Shown one piece after another: positions 45,231-54,355 of a stretch of DNA of 64,000 nucleotides. The translations under genes and the position numbers were made by a program. The DNA is taken from the NCBI RefSeq assembly GCF_024498255.1, contig NZ_CP101808.1:742533-806532 (forward strand), in the 5' to 3' direction. How positions within the stretch are numbered: position 1 is the stretch's first letter; every line of letters begins with the position of its first letter. The stretch is from Mycoplasmopsis equigenitalium. Lineage in GTDB: Bacteria > Bacillota_I > Bacilli_A > Mycoplasmatales > Metamycoplasmataceae. The notes under the pieces are model-generated. The model searched no databases. It was not told the origin of the DNA and worked only from the letters and a program-made list of their open reading frames with translations.

Positions 45231-46289
45231 ATGAGTAAGAACGTCGTTTTAATTGATTTTGAAGGTATACAATCATATGGTATTAGCATTCCATATATGT
45301 TTTCAATGGCAATTAAAAAAGACGAAAAAACTTATAAAACATTCACAAAATGAGTAGATTTTAAAAATGTTAATGAGAAAAATTGAAGCGAATTAATGCT
45401 GAAAGAAATTGAAAATGTCGTGTTTGAAGAATTGTCAATAAAATCCTGACAAGAGTTTGCGGAAACCTCACAATTTTGAGGATGAGCGCCCGAATTCGAA
45501 AACAGGATTTTTAAAAATTTAAAAACAGGTACTCAAATTATTGCTAATGATATTAGAGATGGAAATTTTGACAGAGCACGGGTTGCTCTTAACACCTTAA
45601 AAAATGGTAAAGGCGAAAGTCAATTTCCAAAATTTCGTTCTGTAATGTTAAATAAAAATGTTTTAAGAATAATTCCAGGATATGCGAAATCAGAAATTAA
45701 TAAGAAAATGATCGAGAAAAATGGCCGTATGGCAAGTGTTTGTGGTTACATTTATTGAAAACTAACAAATGGCGATCCCAAATGAAAATCGCTTACAAAA
45801 TACATTACAAGCCAAGAAATGTTTGATGAAATGGTAAATTACTCATATAGCGATGTTGAAACAATGGTTTATGCTTATGAAATTAAAGATGAGTTAAAAG
45901 AAAAACTTGTAAGTATTTACAACTTAAGCTCAAGCAATACAAAATTAGAAAATGCTTTAAATGAACAAAAATCATTTTATAAAGTGTTAGAAGCACTAAA
46001 AGAAACTAAATACAATAACCTAACAAAAGACTATCCAAAACTTATTGAAACCAGTTCGTTGGATAAAAAAGAAAAGGCCCTTTTAATTACTTTTTTTGAT
46101 GCTCTTTTCTCAATTAAAAAATTCGAAACCTTAAAACAATGATTGTCCTTGAATAATAAAAAAACGTTAAAAACAAGGATCGAAACCAACACTAATAATC
46201 TTAAAAAATCAGAAGAAAGACGCCAGGAAGTTCTAAATGATATTTTTAATAAATTTAGTACTATAAATATTAAAATTATTCGTTCATAA
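45231..46289 (+). CDS. DEDD exonuclease-like protein, distant DUF2779 relative
   Basis: 352 residues. It starts with a strand and acidic pair 'KNVVLIDFEGIQSYG'. 'FWGWAPEFENRIFKNL' and 'IIANDIRDGNFDRAR' follow, and later 'VNYSYSDVETMVYAYEIKD'. The same order (DxE, FENxR, Y-x3-D-V-x-x-M) occurs in the C-terminal part of the DUF2779-like protein at 27775-29667, so an RNase H-fold exonuclease is plausible. The last 130 residues are helical and unknown. TATAAT at 45214-45219 and AGGGGG before the ATG are both present. It is monocistronic. This is inference from motifs only. Confidence 0.5.
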
Positions 46290-46295
46290 AATAGT

Positions 46296-46336
46296 AAAAA
46301 ATCAACACAAAATAAAGAAAATGTGTTGATTTTTAA
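46296..46336. terminator. Bidirectional terminator
   Basis: Perfect 13-base arms AAAAATCAACACA and TGTGTTGATTTTT between converging genes; overlaps the stop of the phosphopantetheinyl transferase gene. Confidence 0.88.
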
Positions 46337-46920
46337 TTAAAAATGATTTTTGGTTTTTTGCTGTTTTTCGAACAAATTGATAGTACTAAATTATTGTTAA
46401 GTATTTGCGTTGATAATAAATTCTGGTTTGTGATCGTGTCTAGTTTTTTAGCTTCAAAAATGCTGTTGTGTCCATATTTAAAAAGCGCCTCTTTTTGTGT
46501 TCATTTTTCTAATAAATAATCATTTCTTTTTTCTTGTGAAAGCAAAGTAAATTCTTCTAATTCCTCACTGGTTAAAATACGTTGCGAGATATTTACATAA
46601 ACCGTTTTTATCTCTTCTATATCGATACCCACTCTTTGATCTGAGACTGCAACTGCAACAAATTTATTGGTATGTGAAAGCGAGAAATAAAATTCTTTAC
46701 ATATCCATTTATTATTGATGTCTTTTGTAAAGTTGATTTTGCTTGGGTCTAAATTCAAAACTTCTTTAACTGCTTTTTGCAATAAAAGTCATCCACTATA
46801 CTTGCTACTTTTTACATCAATATTACTTGTATTATTAATTTCTTGTTTTCTTGTTTCTGAATAGATTTTATCTAAATCGATCTCTCTATTTACATTGGAT
46901 AAATAAACATATAAACTCAT
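46333..46920 (-). CDS. Sfp-type 4'-phosphopantetheinyl transferase
   Basis: 195 residues. 'YFSLSHTNKFVAVAVSDQRVGIDIEEIK' and 'YLLEKWTQKEALFKYG' are the two signatures of the Sfp superfamily (GIDIE, and W-x-x-KEA binding Mg and CoA). The enzyme loads the phosphopantetheine arm on acyl carrier protein. Its length is between AcpS and full Sfp. TAAAAT ends eight bases before the ATG with no proper ribosome site, suggesting a leaderless message. Confidence 0.85.
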
Positions 46921-46943
46921 TTTTATATATTTTACCTTTTTAT

Positions 46944-46977
46944 AAATAAAAACCAACCTGTTGGCTGGTTTTTATTT
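46944..46977. terminator. Terminator downstream of the 333-residue lipoprotein gene
   Basis: AAATAAAAACCA and TGGTTTTTATTT arms (12 bases). It ends the lipoprotein transcript on the minus strand just ahead of the phosphopantetheinyl transferase promoter. Confidence 0.75.
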
Positions 46978-47978
46978 TAATTAGCTTTAGTACCAATAAC
47001 AATATTATTTTTAAGCTCTTGTACCGCTTGTTCTAATTCTGGTATAACTTCTTGCATTTCTTTAATGGTTGCTTTTTTTGAAAAGTTAATGTAAAGTCTA
47101 TTAGCCTTAGCATATACTTTTATATATTTTTCTTTATTAGCGTTTGATAATTGCTTTTTACCTGCTGGCAAATCTGCAGACGCAACTGTAGTATCAACAT
47201 ACTCAACACCATAAAGAATTCCGCCAGCCTCTTGTAGTTTTTCAAGCGAGTATTTTTTTACAGCCTCACCTAATTGAGCAGGAACTTTAGATGTACCAAT
47301 AACAGTTTTTGCTATAAGTTCTTCTGCTGTTTTAATAAGATTATCAGCTAATTCTTTGGCTTTGGCTTCACCATCTTTTTTACTTAACCTCTGAATTGCA
47401 ACATATGCTTTTTTAAAAGGCATTAAATATTTGTTCAAAACAACCTTAAACCCTTCACCGTATTCCTCTGGTTTTGGCTCTACATCGCCTTTTAATGTAA
47501 GATCGTATTTTGATAATTTACCATAATCATATGTAACCATCAGCGCTTTAGCTTTTTCATATTCTGTGGTTGATGGAGCTGGTTTTTTTGTACCAATTAC
47601 AATCTTTGACAATAGTGTGTTATATGCTGCTTCAAGTGTTAATTTTGCTGCAGAAGCTTTAGTATTGTCCGTAGCTTCGCTCGCTTTTTTTAAAGCTTCT
47701 TTATAAACATCTAAGTCCGTTTTAAGAATTTGTTTTTCGTTTTCTAAAATATTGGCAGCATCAAGCGAAGTTGTTATTTGTTCCTTAACGTTTTCTAATA
47801 CTCCGCCAGCTTCTTGTAGTTTTTCTACGCTATGAGAAGCAATAAATTCTTTAAGTTCAGCTAATTCCTTGTTTTCTTTTTGTTTATTTTCTTTTTTATT
47901 TTCTTGATTACAACTTACAGCAGTAATTGCAATGGGTAAAAATGCTAACGCTGTTAAAGTTAACTTAATCGATTTCAT
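46977..47978 (-). CDS. Repeat-containing surface lipoprotein
   Basis: 333 residues. The signal peptide ends in ITAVSC (lipobox), then a Lys/Glu/Asn-rich linker. Three repeats of roughly 100 residues follow, marked by 'VEKLQEAGGVL' or 'LEKLQEAGGIL' at one end and 'IVIGTK' or 'TVIGTS' at the other, with helical, Ala/Lys/Glu-rich sequence between. The middle copy lacks the AGG block. It is a paralogue of the next lipoprotein and both are probably exposed on the surface. I assign no function. Confidence 0.85.
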   Translation of the reverse strand: MKSIKLTLTALAFLPIAITAVSCNQENKKENKQKENKELAELKEFIASHSVEKLQEAGGVLENVKEQITTSLDAANILENEKQILKTDLDVYKEALKKASEATDNTKASAAKLTLEAAYNTLLSKIVIGTKKPAPSTTEYEKAKALMVTYDYGKLSKYDLTLKGDVEPKPEEYGEGFKVVLNKYLMPFKKAYVAIQRLSKKDGEAKAKELADNLIKTAEELIAKTVIGTSKVPAQLGEAVKKYSLEKLQEAGGILYGVEYVDTTVASADLPAGKKQLSNANKEKYIKVYAKANRLYINFSKKATIKEMQEVIPELEQAVQELKNNIVIGTKAN

Positions 47979-48048
47979 AATTCTCCTTTTTTCTATTTTT
48001 TGACAAAGAAAAATTATATTAATAAATTAAAAAAATAATTAATTATTT

Positions 48049-48726
48049 TTACTCTGTTTTTGTACCTTCAACAAGTTTAGTTTTAAGAGCTTCAAGAGCA
48101 TCTTTAACCGCTTGTTGTTTGGCAGCTGCTTGATCATTAGTTACACCCGAACCATTTGCGTCATTTCATACAGCCCCATAAGCCTCAACATCTGATTTGA
48201 GAACCTTGAAAGTTCCTATTTCGTATGTGTCAGCACCTGGAAGAGATTCGACAATCTCTACTTTTGTACTGTCCAATAATTGGCCAGCTTCTTTAAGTTT
48301 TCCCACACTAACGGTTGGTAAATATGCTTTTAAAGTATCGATTTCTGTTGTAGGTGTTGTAACCTTGGTTCCTGTTACAATTTTTCCTTTGAGAACCGTA
48401 ACAGCATTTTCTAAAGCTGTCTTTGCCTCTTTTGCCTTAGATTCTTCTGTAACTCCGTTTGCTGTTTGTCAAGTAACTTTATAAGCATCGACATCTGATT
48501 GAAGAATAACTTTTTTACCTTCTTCAACATTTTCGGGTTTTGCTTCGTCTTCTGTGGCAACAATTGTTACACCACTAAGAAGAGCTTCAACCTTATTTTC
48601 ATTAACATATGCTTTTAAAGCATCTAATTCTTTAGTTTTGTTTTCTGAATTACCACAACTTACAGCAACGGTTGTAATTGTAGGTAATATTGCTAGAGCT
48701 ATTAAATTTAATTTTCTTAGTTTCAT
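48049..48726 (-). CDS. Repeat-containing surface lipoprotein, paralogue
   Basis: 225 residues. The signal peptide ends in TVAVSC. Two tandem repeats of about 100 residues share 'LDALKAYV'/'IDTLKAYL', 'ILQSDVDAY'/'VLKSDVEAY', a W-x(2)-ANG or W-x-DANG block and the end 'IVTGTK'/'LVEGTK'. The same module, more diverged, builds the adjacent 333-residue lipoprotein. AAGGAGG precedes the ATG. Local duplication of such modules is a known route to variable mycoplasma surface proteins. Confidence 0.85.
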
Positions 48727-48803
48727 TGAAACCTCCTTAATATTTTTACACCAATCAATAAATGCGACTTATTGTTGGTATACCCAATTTATACACTAAA
48801 AGT

Positions 48804-48839
48804 AAAAAAAAAAAAAATCCGAATTAAATGCCGGATTTT
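48804..48839 (-). terminator. Second terminator downstream of tuf, with a 14-base homopolymer
   Basis: On the minus strand AAAATCCG and CGGATTTT arms are followed by fourteen T (48804-48817). It stands 130 bases after tuf and just before the lipoprotein promoter region. Confidence 0.7.
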
Positions 48840-48937
48840 CGATATTTTTTTGTTTTTTTCTCTTTGTTTTAGCGTGATTTCATAATACAAAAAAACATAA
48901 ATATTGTTTGTTTTTCTTTGTTTTTCCTTGAAAAAAT

Positions 48938-48966
48938 AAAAAAGCGAATTGTTATTTCGCTTTTTT
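48938..48966 (-). terminator. First terminator downstream of tuf
   Basis: AAAAAAGCGAA and TTCGCTTTTTT arms, seven bases after the tuf stop. Confidence 0.85.
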
Positions 48967-48972
48967 ATAAAA

Positions 48973-50157
48973 TTATTTAATAATTTTTGTAACTGATCCG
49001 GCACCAACTGTTCTACCACCTTCACGGATTGAGAACTTTGTACCTTCTTCAACAGCAATAGGAGCGATAAGTGTAACTTTTAAGTTAACATTTTCCCCTG
49101 GCATAACCATTTCACGGCCTTTTTCAAATTCTACACCACCAGTAACGTCAGTTGTTCTAAAGTAGAATTGTGGTTTATAGTTTTTAAAGAAAGGAGTGTG
49201 ACGTCCGCCTTCTTCTTTTTTAAGAGCATAGATAGCTGCTTCAAAAGTTGTGTGAGGAATAATTGATCCTGGTTTTGCTAGAACTTGTCCACGTTCGATA
49301 CCATCACGGTCAACCCCTCTAAGAAGTAAGCCGGCATTGTCACCTGCTTGTGCTTCTTTAAGGTTTTTACGGAACATTTCGATACCAGTAACAACTGTTT
49401 TTTTAGTTGGTTTTAGACCAACGATTTCAACTTCTTCATTAAGTTTTAAAACACCACGTTCAACTCTACCTGTAGCAACAGTTCCACGACCTGTGATTGT
49501 GAAAACGTCTTCAACTGCAAGTAAGAATGGTTTGTCGAATTCTTTTGGTGGGTTTTCGATTCATGTGTCAACAGCGTTCATTAATTCGAAAATTGATTCT
49601 TCATATTTTGCATCGCCGTTAAGTGCTTTAAGAGCTGAACCACGAATAATAGGTGTATTGTCACCGTCAAATCCGTATTGTGAAAGTAATTCACGAATTT
49701 CAACTTCAACTAAGTCAATCATTTCTTCGTCGTTAACCATATCACATTTGTTAAGGTAAACAACCATTTTTGGAACACCCACTTGTTTTGAAAGAAGAAT
49801 GTGTTCACGAGTTTGAGGCATTGGACCATCTGATGCAGCAACAACTAGAATTGCACCATCCATTTGTGCAGCACCGGTAATCATGTTTTTAACATAGTCG
49901 GCGTGACCAGGACAGTCTACGTGTGCATAGTGTCTTTTTTCTGTTTGGTATTCAATGTGTGATGTATTAATAGTAATACCACGAGCTTTTTCCTCAGGTG
50001 CATTATCAATTGAAGCATAGTCTTTAGCTTCTGATAAACCCTTTTTAGCTAATACTGTAGCAATAGCAGCAGTTAATGTGGTTTTACCGTGGTCAACGTG
50101 ACCAATGGTACCAATATTAACGTGTTCTTTACTACGGTCAAAATCTTGTTTTGCCAT
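48973..50157 (-). CDS. tuf: Elongation factor Tu
   Basis: 394 residues. G1 '[14 protein letters not shown]', '[16 protein letters not shown]', G3 '[28 protein letters not shown]', G4 'NKCDMV', and the C-terminal '[16 protein letters not shown]' are all intact. It delivers aminoacyl-tRNA to the ribosome and moonlights as a surface adhesin in several mycoplasmas. A single TGA at the conserved Trp of 'NAVDTWIENPP' splits it under the standard code. GAAAGGAT precedes the ATG. Confidence 0.98.
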
Positions 50158-50262
50158 TTTTATCCTTTCATTTTATTTATAAAAAATTGTTTTAACGCGC
50201 TAAAACCACCTTTGTATAGTCTTTCACCTATAACCTGTCCATAGAGCACGTAGTTACTATAT
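50158..50262 (-). promoter_or_regulatory. Structured leader and promoter of tuf
   Basis: On the minus strand a likely -10 (TATAGT) near 50257 is followed by about 95 bases. These contain a perfect GTTTTA/TAAAAC hairpin around GCGC (near 50195) and a TATAG/CTATA hairpin. The long leader contrasts with the leaderless genes around it. Function is unknown; it may aid message stability. Confidence 0.4.
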
Positions 50263-50300
50263 TTTAACAAAAATAAAACTTATTATATTACATTTTTGTA

Positions 50301-51086
50301 CTATATATCATTATATATATTATTTATTAAGTTAGCAGTTGTTTCCGATTTTTCCACAAAGATAGCATGACCACAATCGGGAATAGTGTAAAAATTAATA
50401 TCGTGTTCTTTTGCTAATTTTTCTAACGCTTCACATACAGTGAATAGATCGTTTTGCCCAACAATAATGCTGATATATTTATGATATTTCTGAAAAATAT
50501 CAAATTGTTTTTGATTTAAATAATTTGAATTCAAAATTTGATTATCTACCATTGCTTCAAAAAAACTACGATGTTCATTAGCATAATTTAAAGCTGTTTG
50601 AGCCTGGCGATCTACAATACTTAAAAAACCTTCAGAATGGTGCGCGAATAAATTTAAAAGCGATTGTTTTGCTTGTTCGGAATTTGTTGGCAAGATATTG
50701 TTTTTAATATTAATCTTAGTATGATGAAGTTGATAAGTAAGTGGAGAAACTAAAATCGCTTTTTCAACCAACTTATTTTTTAAGAGTTGTAAAACAATAT
50801 CGCTGCCCATTGAATGCGAAATCGCAAATTTAAAATTAAATTTTGTTTCTTTAATAAATTGAACAACAATTTCATACATATATTCAAGCGAACAAATTTC
50901 TTTATTCATTGTTGATTTTCCACAGCCAGGAAGATCAATTTGTACTAAATCAAAATTCAAATTATATTTTTTTAACCTGTTGATTACGGCGCCGTTTGAG
51001 CCAAATCCATGAATAAAAATTACTTTTTCCTTGCCTGTATCATCACTTGTATATTCAATTGTTTCATTTAAAAGTTTAATTGTCAT
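50301..51086 (-). CDS. Alpha/beta-fold hydrolase
   Basis: 261 residues. 'VIFIHGFGSNGAVI' forms the oxyanion loop, 'FAISHSMGSDIVLQLL' the nucleophile elbow (Ser near 92), 'IIVGQNDLFTV' the acid and 'IPDCGHAIFVEKS' the His. All three catalytic positions are present. The substrate is unknown; esterase or lysophospholipase-type activity is typical in mycoplasmas. It follows lplA on the same strand by two bases. Confidence 0.88.
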   Translation of the reverse strand: MTIKLLNETIEYTSDDTGKEKVIFIHGFGSNGAVINRLKKYNLNFDLVQIDLPGCGKSTMNKEICSLEYMYEIVVQFIKETKFNFKFAISHSMGSDIVLQLLKNKLVEKAILVSPLTYQLHHTKINIKNNILPTNSEQAKQSLLNLFAHHSEGFLSIVDRQAQTALNYANEHRSFFEAMVDNQILNSNYLNQKQFDIFQKYHKYISIIVGQNDLFTVCEALEKLAKEHDINFYTIPDCGHAIFVEKSETTANLINNIYNDI

Positions 51087-51088
51087 GC

Positions 51089-52066
51089 CTACCCAAAAAT
51101 TAAAGTAATTAATTCTTCTTTCTTAATTCAGCCAAAATATAAATTTAAGTCGATTTTATCTAAAATTGTAGCGAAAGTTTTTTTGTCGTAATTTGCATTA
51201 TCAAATAAATGAATAACATCGCTCATTTCTTTTTGTGATAAAAAATCACCTTCAAATGCAATTGACTTAATTTTGTTTTCTTCCAAATTTGCCTTAAATG
51301 AAATAAGTCCGTTATCAAATTTCATTGTGTTAACAATACTAAATTCTGGATTTTTGAAATATAATCACTCATCTGATTGTTTGTATTTTGCAAGTGCGGC
51401 GTGTTCTTTGTAGTCAAAATCTTTTTCTGTTTTTAAAACGGCTCCATATTTTTCTTGCATATATTTAATTAAATTATTTGCAAAATCATCTATAGAAATA
51501 TCTTCTTTGAGCATATCCTTGATATTTCCCACTCTTTGTCTAACTGACTTAATGCCTTTTGATTGCATTTTTAATGGGTTGGGTTTAAGTGAACCGACCA
51601 TTTTTTCAATATTAACATTAAAAAGTAGGGTGCCGTGACTAAACATTCTGTTTTTATAAATAAATTGAGCATTACCGCTAATTTTCAAACCATTAGCTTT
51701 TATATCGTTGCGCCCTTCAAATTGAGCAGGTACGCCAATTTGATTCAAATATTCAATAATAGGTTGTAAAAATTGTTTATATCCTTTGGTGGTTTTGTTG
51801 GTTATAAAACTAAAATTTAAATTGTTTAAATCATGATAAACGGCGCCGCCACCAGATATTCTTCTTGCTATTTTTATGTTATGTTCATTGGTATAATCTA
51901 GATTAATTTCTTCGTGTAAATTTTGATTGCGGCCAATAATAATTGAATTGTCATGTTGATATAACAACATAATGTCTTGATCTATATATTTTTCGTCTTT
52001 TAAAATTAATTCTTCTAACGATAGTGTTTTGTATGGTTCATTAGATTTCATTTTCAAAACTATCAT
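51089..52066 (-). CDS. lplA: Lipoate--protein ligase A
   Basis: 325 residues, two domains. 'RRISGGGAVYHDLNNLNFSFI' is the lipoate/ATP loop and 'GRNDIKANGLKISGNAQF' contains the catalytic Lys block. The C-terminal domain (from about residue 240) is the small accessory domain. It attaches lipoate to E2 or GcvH proteins. The translated start 'MIVLKMKSNEPY' has AAAGGAGA upstream. Two TGA codons read as Trp. Confidence 0.92.
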
Positions 52067-52356
52067 TTTCTCTCCTTTTTATAGCCAAATAATTATTTCA
52101 CAAAAATACAAAAAACAGAACACCAAAGAAAAGAAAGGAGGTAAGGTGTTCTGTTTTTTTTATTAAAATTTTGTGAAAATAAGCAATTAAATAGAAGGAA
52201 TGAACTATGCCCATAATCAAAAATGCAAACTTTATAATTTAATTTTTAATTTAGTTAGTATGAAAATATAAACCGAAAATAATATAAATAATATAAATAA
52301 AAAAAGAAGGAGTGTAATTGTATTTAGATGTATTCTATAATATTTTTTATAAATTT
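52067..52356. other. Intergenic stretch without a convincing gene
   Basis: 290 AT-rich bases between lplA and the small lipoprotein gene. It holds the strong hairpin at 52110-52159. A 23-codon plus-strand reading frame (52200-52271, preceded by AGAAGGA) is too short to call. Confidence 0.6.
52110..52159. terminator. Perfect 15-base stem with purine-rich loop, likely bidirectional terminator
   Basis: Arms AAAAAACAGAACACC and GGTGTTCTGTTTTTT match perfectly around a 20-base loop that contains AAAGGAGGT on the plus strand. It can end the lipoprotein transcript on the minus strand. The loop is long for a terminator. Confidence 0.65.
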
Positions 52357-52785
52357 TTAACCATTAATTGAAAACACATAAGTCTTGTCTAGTGTTTTAT
52401 TATTATTAAATCATGAAATGTAAATCTCAAGAATCCGGGGAGAAGGTTGTGAGAAACTTCAACGCAACTCCCCGGTTAGAATATTCATTCTAGTTATTAA
52501 ACTATTAATGAATGCCGCAATAATTTCTTTGTCTAAATATGCTTGTTTTGTGAGCGAGTTATATCTGACAAATTTTTGAAATTCATCATTTCTAAAATCG
52601 GGGAAAACATTTTTATGGGTGTAATCATTTGAGTTTGTCCCACTATTTGTAGAATCTATATTGTCTAAATCAGTGCTGTTGTTTTGACTGCTTTTTGTTC
52701 CTTTATCGCAGCTAACTGCAACGCAAGGAAGTAAGATAGGAAGCGGGGAAAAACTAATTAAAAACTTTTTAATTTTATTCTTCAT
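52357..52785 (-). CDS. Small lipoprotein of unknown function
   Basis: 142 residues. The signal peptide ends in CVAVSC (lipobox), then a Ser/Asn/Thr/Asp-rich linker and a helical region 'FQKFVRYNSLTKQAYLDKEIIAAFINSLITRMN'. Reading TGA as Trp extends it past 52459 to the TAA at 52357. A GC-rich hairpin (52435-52475) lies inside the 3' coding part. The start at 52785 has AAAAAGGAAG upstream and overlaps the preceding gene by 11 bases. It is third gene of a coupled trio behind proS. Confidence 0.7.
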
Positions 52786-53923
52786 TTTCTTCCTTTTTAA
52801 TTTCAAAATCTTTTTCTTTTCAAACAGGCAAAGTTCCTGTAGCTAACGATCGTTTAAGTAGTAATGAGAAATTAAGTTTATCAGGTAAAATATATGCAAA
52901 ATCTTTTGAACTAATTGAATAATAATTTCAAGAAAAACCTTTATTTTCTATTGAGTTTTTTTCTTTTATGTCAACCGTAATTTTACTATCTATATCACCT
53001 AATAGTGAGTTTTCTACATCTACATCAAAACCTGCTTTAATATTCTTAAAACTACCAAAACTGAATTCTAATCTTGGAGAAAATGTTCCGGCAAAAGAAT
53101 ATGGAATAATATATCCATCCTTGCTATTAGAATCTATGTTTGATGTAGTAGTTTTGTTATGATAATCATACGATGTTTGTGCATCAATATCAACAAAGAA
53201 ATGTTTTCGTTCTCTCGAAGAAAAATATTCAAATTTTGTAGGTAATGTTTGTAACTTGTTATCAATAATCAAATTACTAATTCCATAAATTTCGTGATCA
53301 ACAGGATAATTATTATATTGTCCTTCTGCGTCTACACGCACTTTAAAAAATCTTGTTTTATAATCATACGTGTCTTCGTTTTCGTCCAGAATAGGTATAA
53401 TTGTCATTGTTGAATGACTTTCTTTAAAGCCATTATCATTTACTCTAAGTCCGGTTAGTTCGCCGAAAACGATTCCTTTTTTTCCAAAAGAATATTCTTT
53501 GTTTTTAATGTCTTCTTCATTTGTGCTATTTACAATATGTAATTTGTCGAAGACATGTCATTCGTTATCTTCTGATGTTTTATATTCAGACGATATAAAA
53601 ATATTTTTTACTTCGTTTCATTTTGTAAATTTTAGTGCTGGTTCTGGTATCTCTATACCATAATATCCATAAGCGTAGTGTGTGCATTGTAATTCGGTCG
53701 AATCACAAACTAATTCTGAATTAATAAATACTTTCATTCTTATTTTACCTGTTCTTCCAGTCATTTCGCCTGAATAAAATGCGTATCTAATATAAAATAA
53801 TTGGTTTTTAGGATTTATGTCCAAACTAATGTTTGTCCTTTTTCCTTTAAAATGATAATCAACTTGACCTTGAAATACTTCCTTAACCTGTTTCTGGGGC
53901 ATATCGTAGTTTAGTACTATCAT
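52775..53923 (-). CDS. Beta-rich protein of unknown function in the proS-linked trio
   Basis: 382 residues with no signal peptide or membrane helix. The sequence alternates short strands rich in Tyr, Phe, Asp and Asn ('KNQLFYIRYAFYSGEMTGRTGKIRMKVFINSEL' in spaced blocks, later 'PRLEFSFGSFKNIKAGFDVDVENS'), suggesting a beta-sandwich or jelly-roll fold. I do not recognise a family. Position suggests the counterpart of MG285 of M. genitalium, which lies in the same order after proS and MG284. The start overlaps the HTH gene (TAATG) and the end overlaps the lipoprotein gene. Confidence 0.7.
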
Positions 53924-54270
53924 TATTTTTCATATAGATAGTCTAGAAACTCATCTATAGCCTCGTGTTGTCTTTTATAAAAAGTGGTTTTTGAAAAGTA
54001 TTGGTCAATTCATTTTTCTTTTTCTTCGTGTTCTTTAAGAAACAAGTTATCGATAATCATATAACTTGTTGGCGAAAGTAAATTCAAAATTTGTTCAAAA
54101 ATTGATTTTACTTTCATAGTTTTATTCAATTCTAAGGTGTTCTTAGCAGATGTGTTATATCTTTTTAAAACTTCGTCGCTTAACTGTACACCTTTAACAC
54201 GTTTGTACAATTTGCAAGCGTCTTTAACTAAGTTTTTCTTAGATGTGAAGTCTAATTTTTTTATATTCAT
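53923..54270 (-). CDS. Small helical protein with sigma-region-4-like HTH (MG284/MPN403 type)
   Basis: 115 residues, nearly all helical. The C-terminal part 'ILNLLSPTSYMIIDNLFLKEHEEKEKWIDQYFSKTTFYKRQHEAIDEFLDYL' has the look of an ArpU or sigma-70 region 4 helix-turn-helix: a helix, a turn around 'KEKWIDQ', and a recognition helix 'KTTFYKRQHEAIDEFL'. It resembles the mycoplasma MG284/MPN403 family, which also lies just behind proS. A transcription role is inference. GGTAGGAGG is a strong ribosome site. It starts the trio. Confidence 0.65.
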
Positions 54271-54325
54271 TTATGTCCTCCTACCTATATATGTATTCTG
54301 AGGGGTCAAAATTGATATAAAAAAG

Positions 54326-54354
54326 AAAAAAAATGGGAATTTTGCCCATTTTTT
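54326..54354 (-). terminator. Terminator of proS
   Basis: On the minus strand AAAAATGGG and CCCATTTTT arms with a T-run, just after the proS stop. Downstream genes therefore need their own promoter or read-through. Confidence 0.8.
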
Positions 54355-54355
54355 C

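Noticed and set aside
49337..49759. 140-codon plus-strand reading frame inside tuf
   Set aside because: Antisense shadow of the highly constrained EF-Tu coding sequence.
52200..52271. 23-codon plus-strand reading frame after AGAAGGA
   Set aside because: Too short and without coding character; chance is likely in AT-rich DNA.
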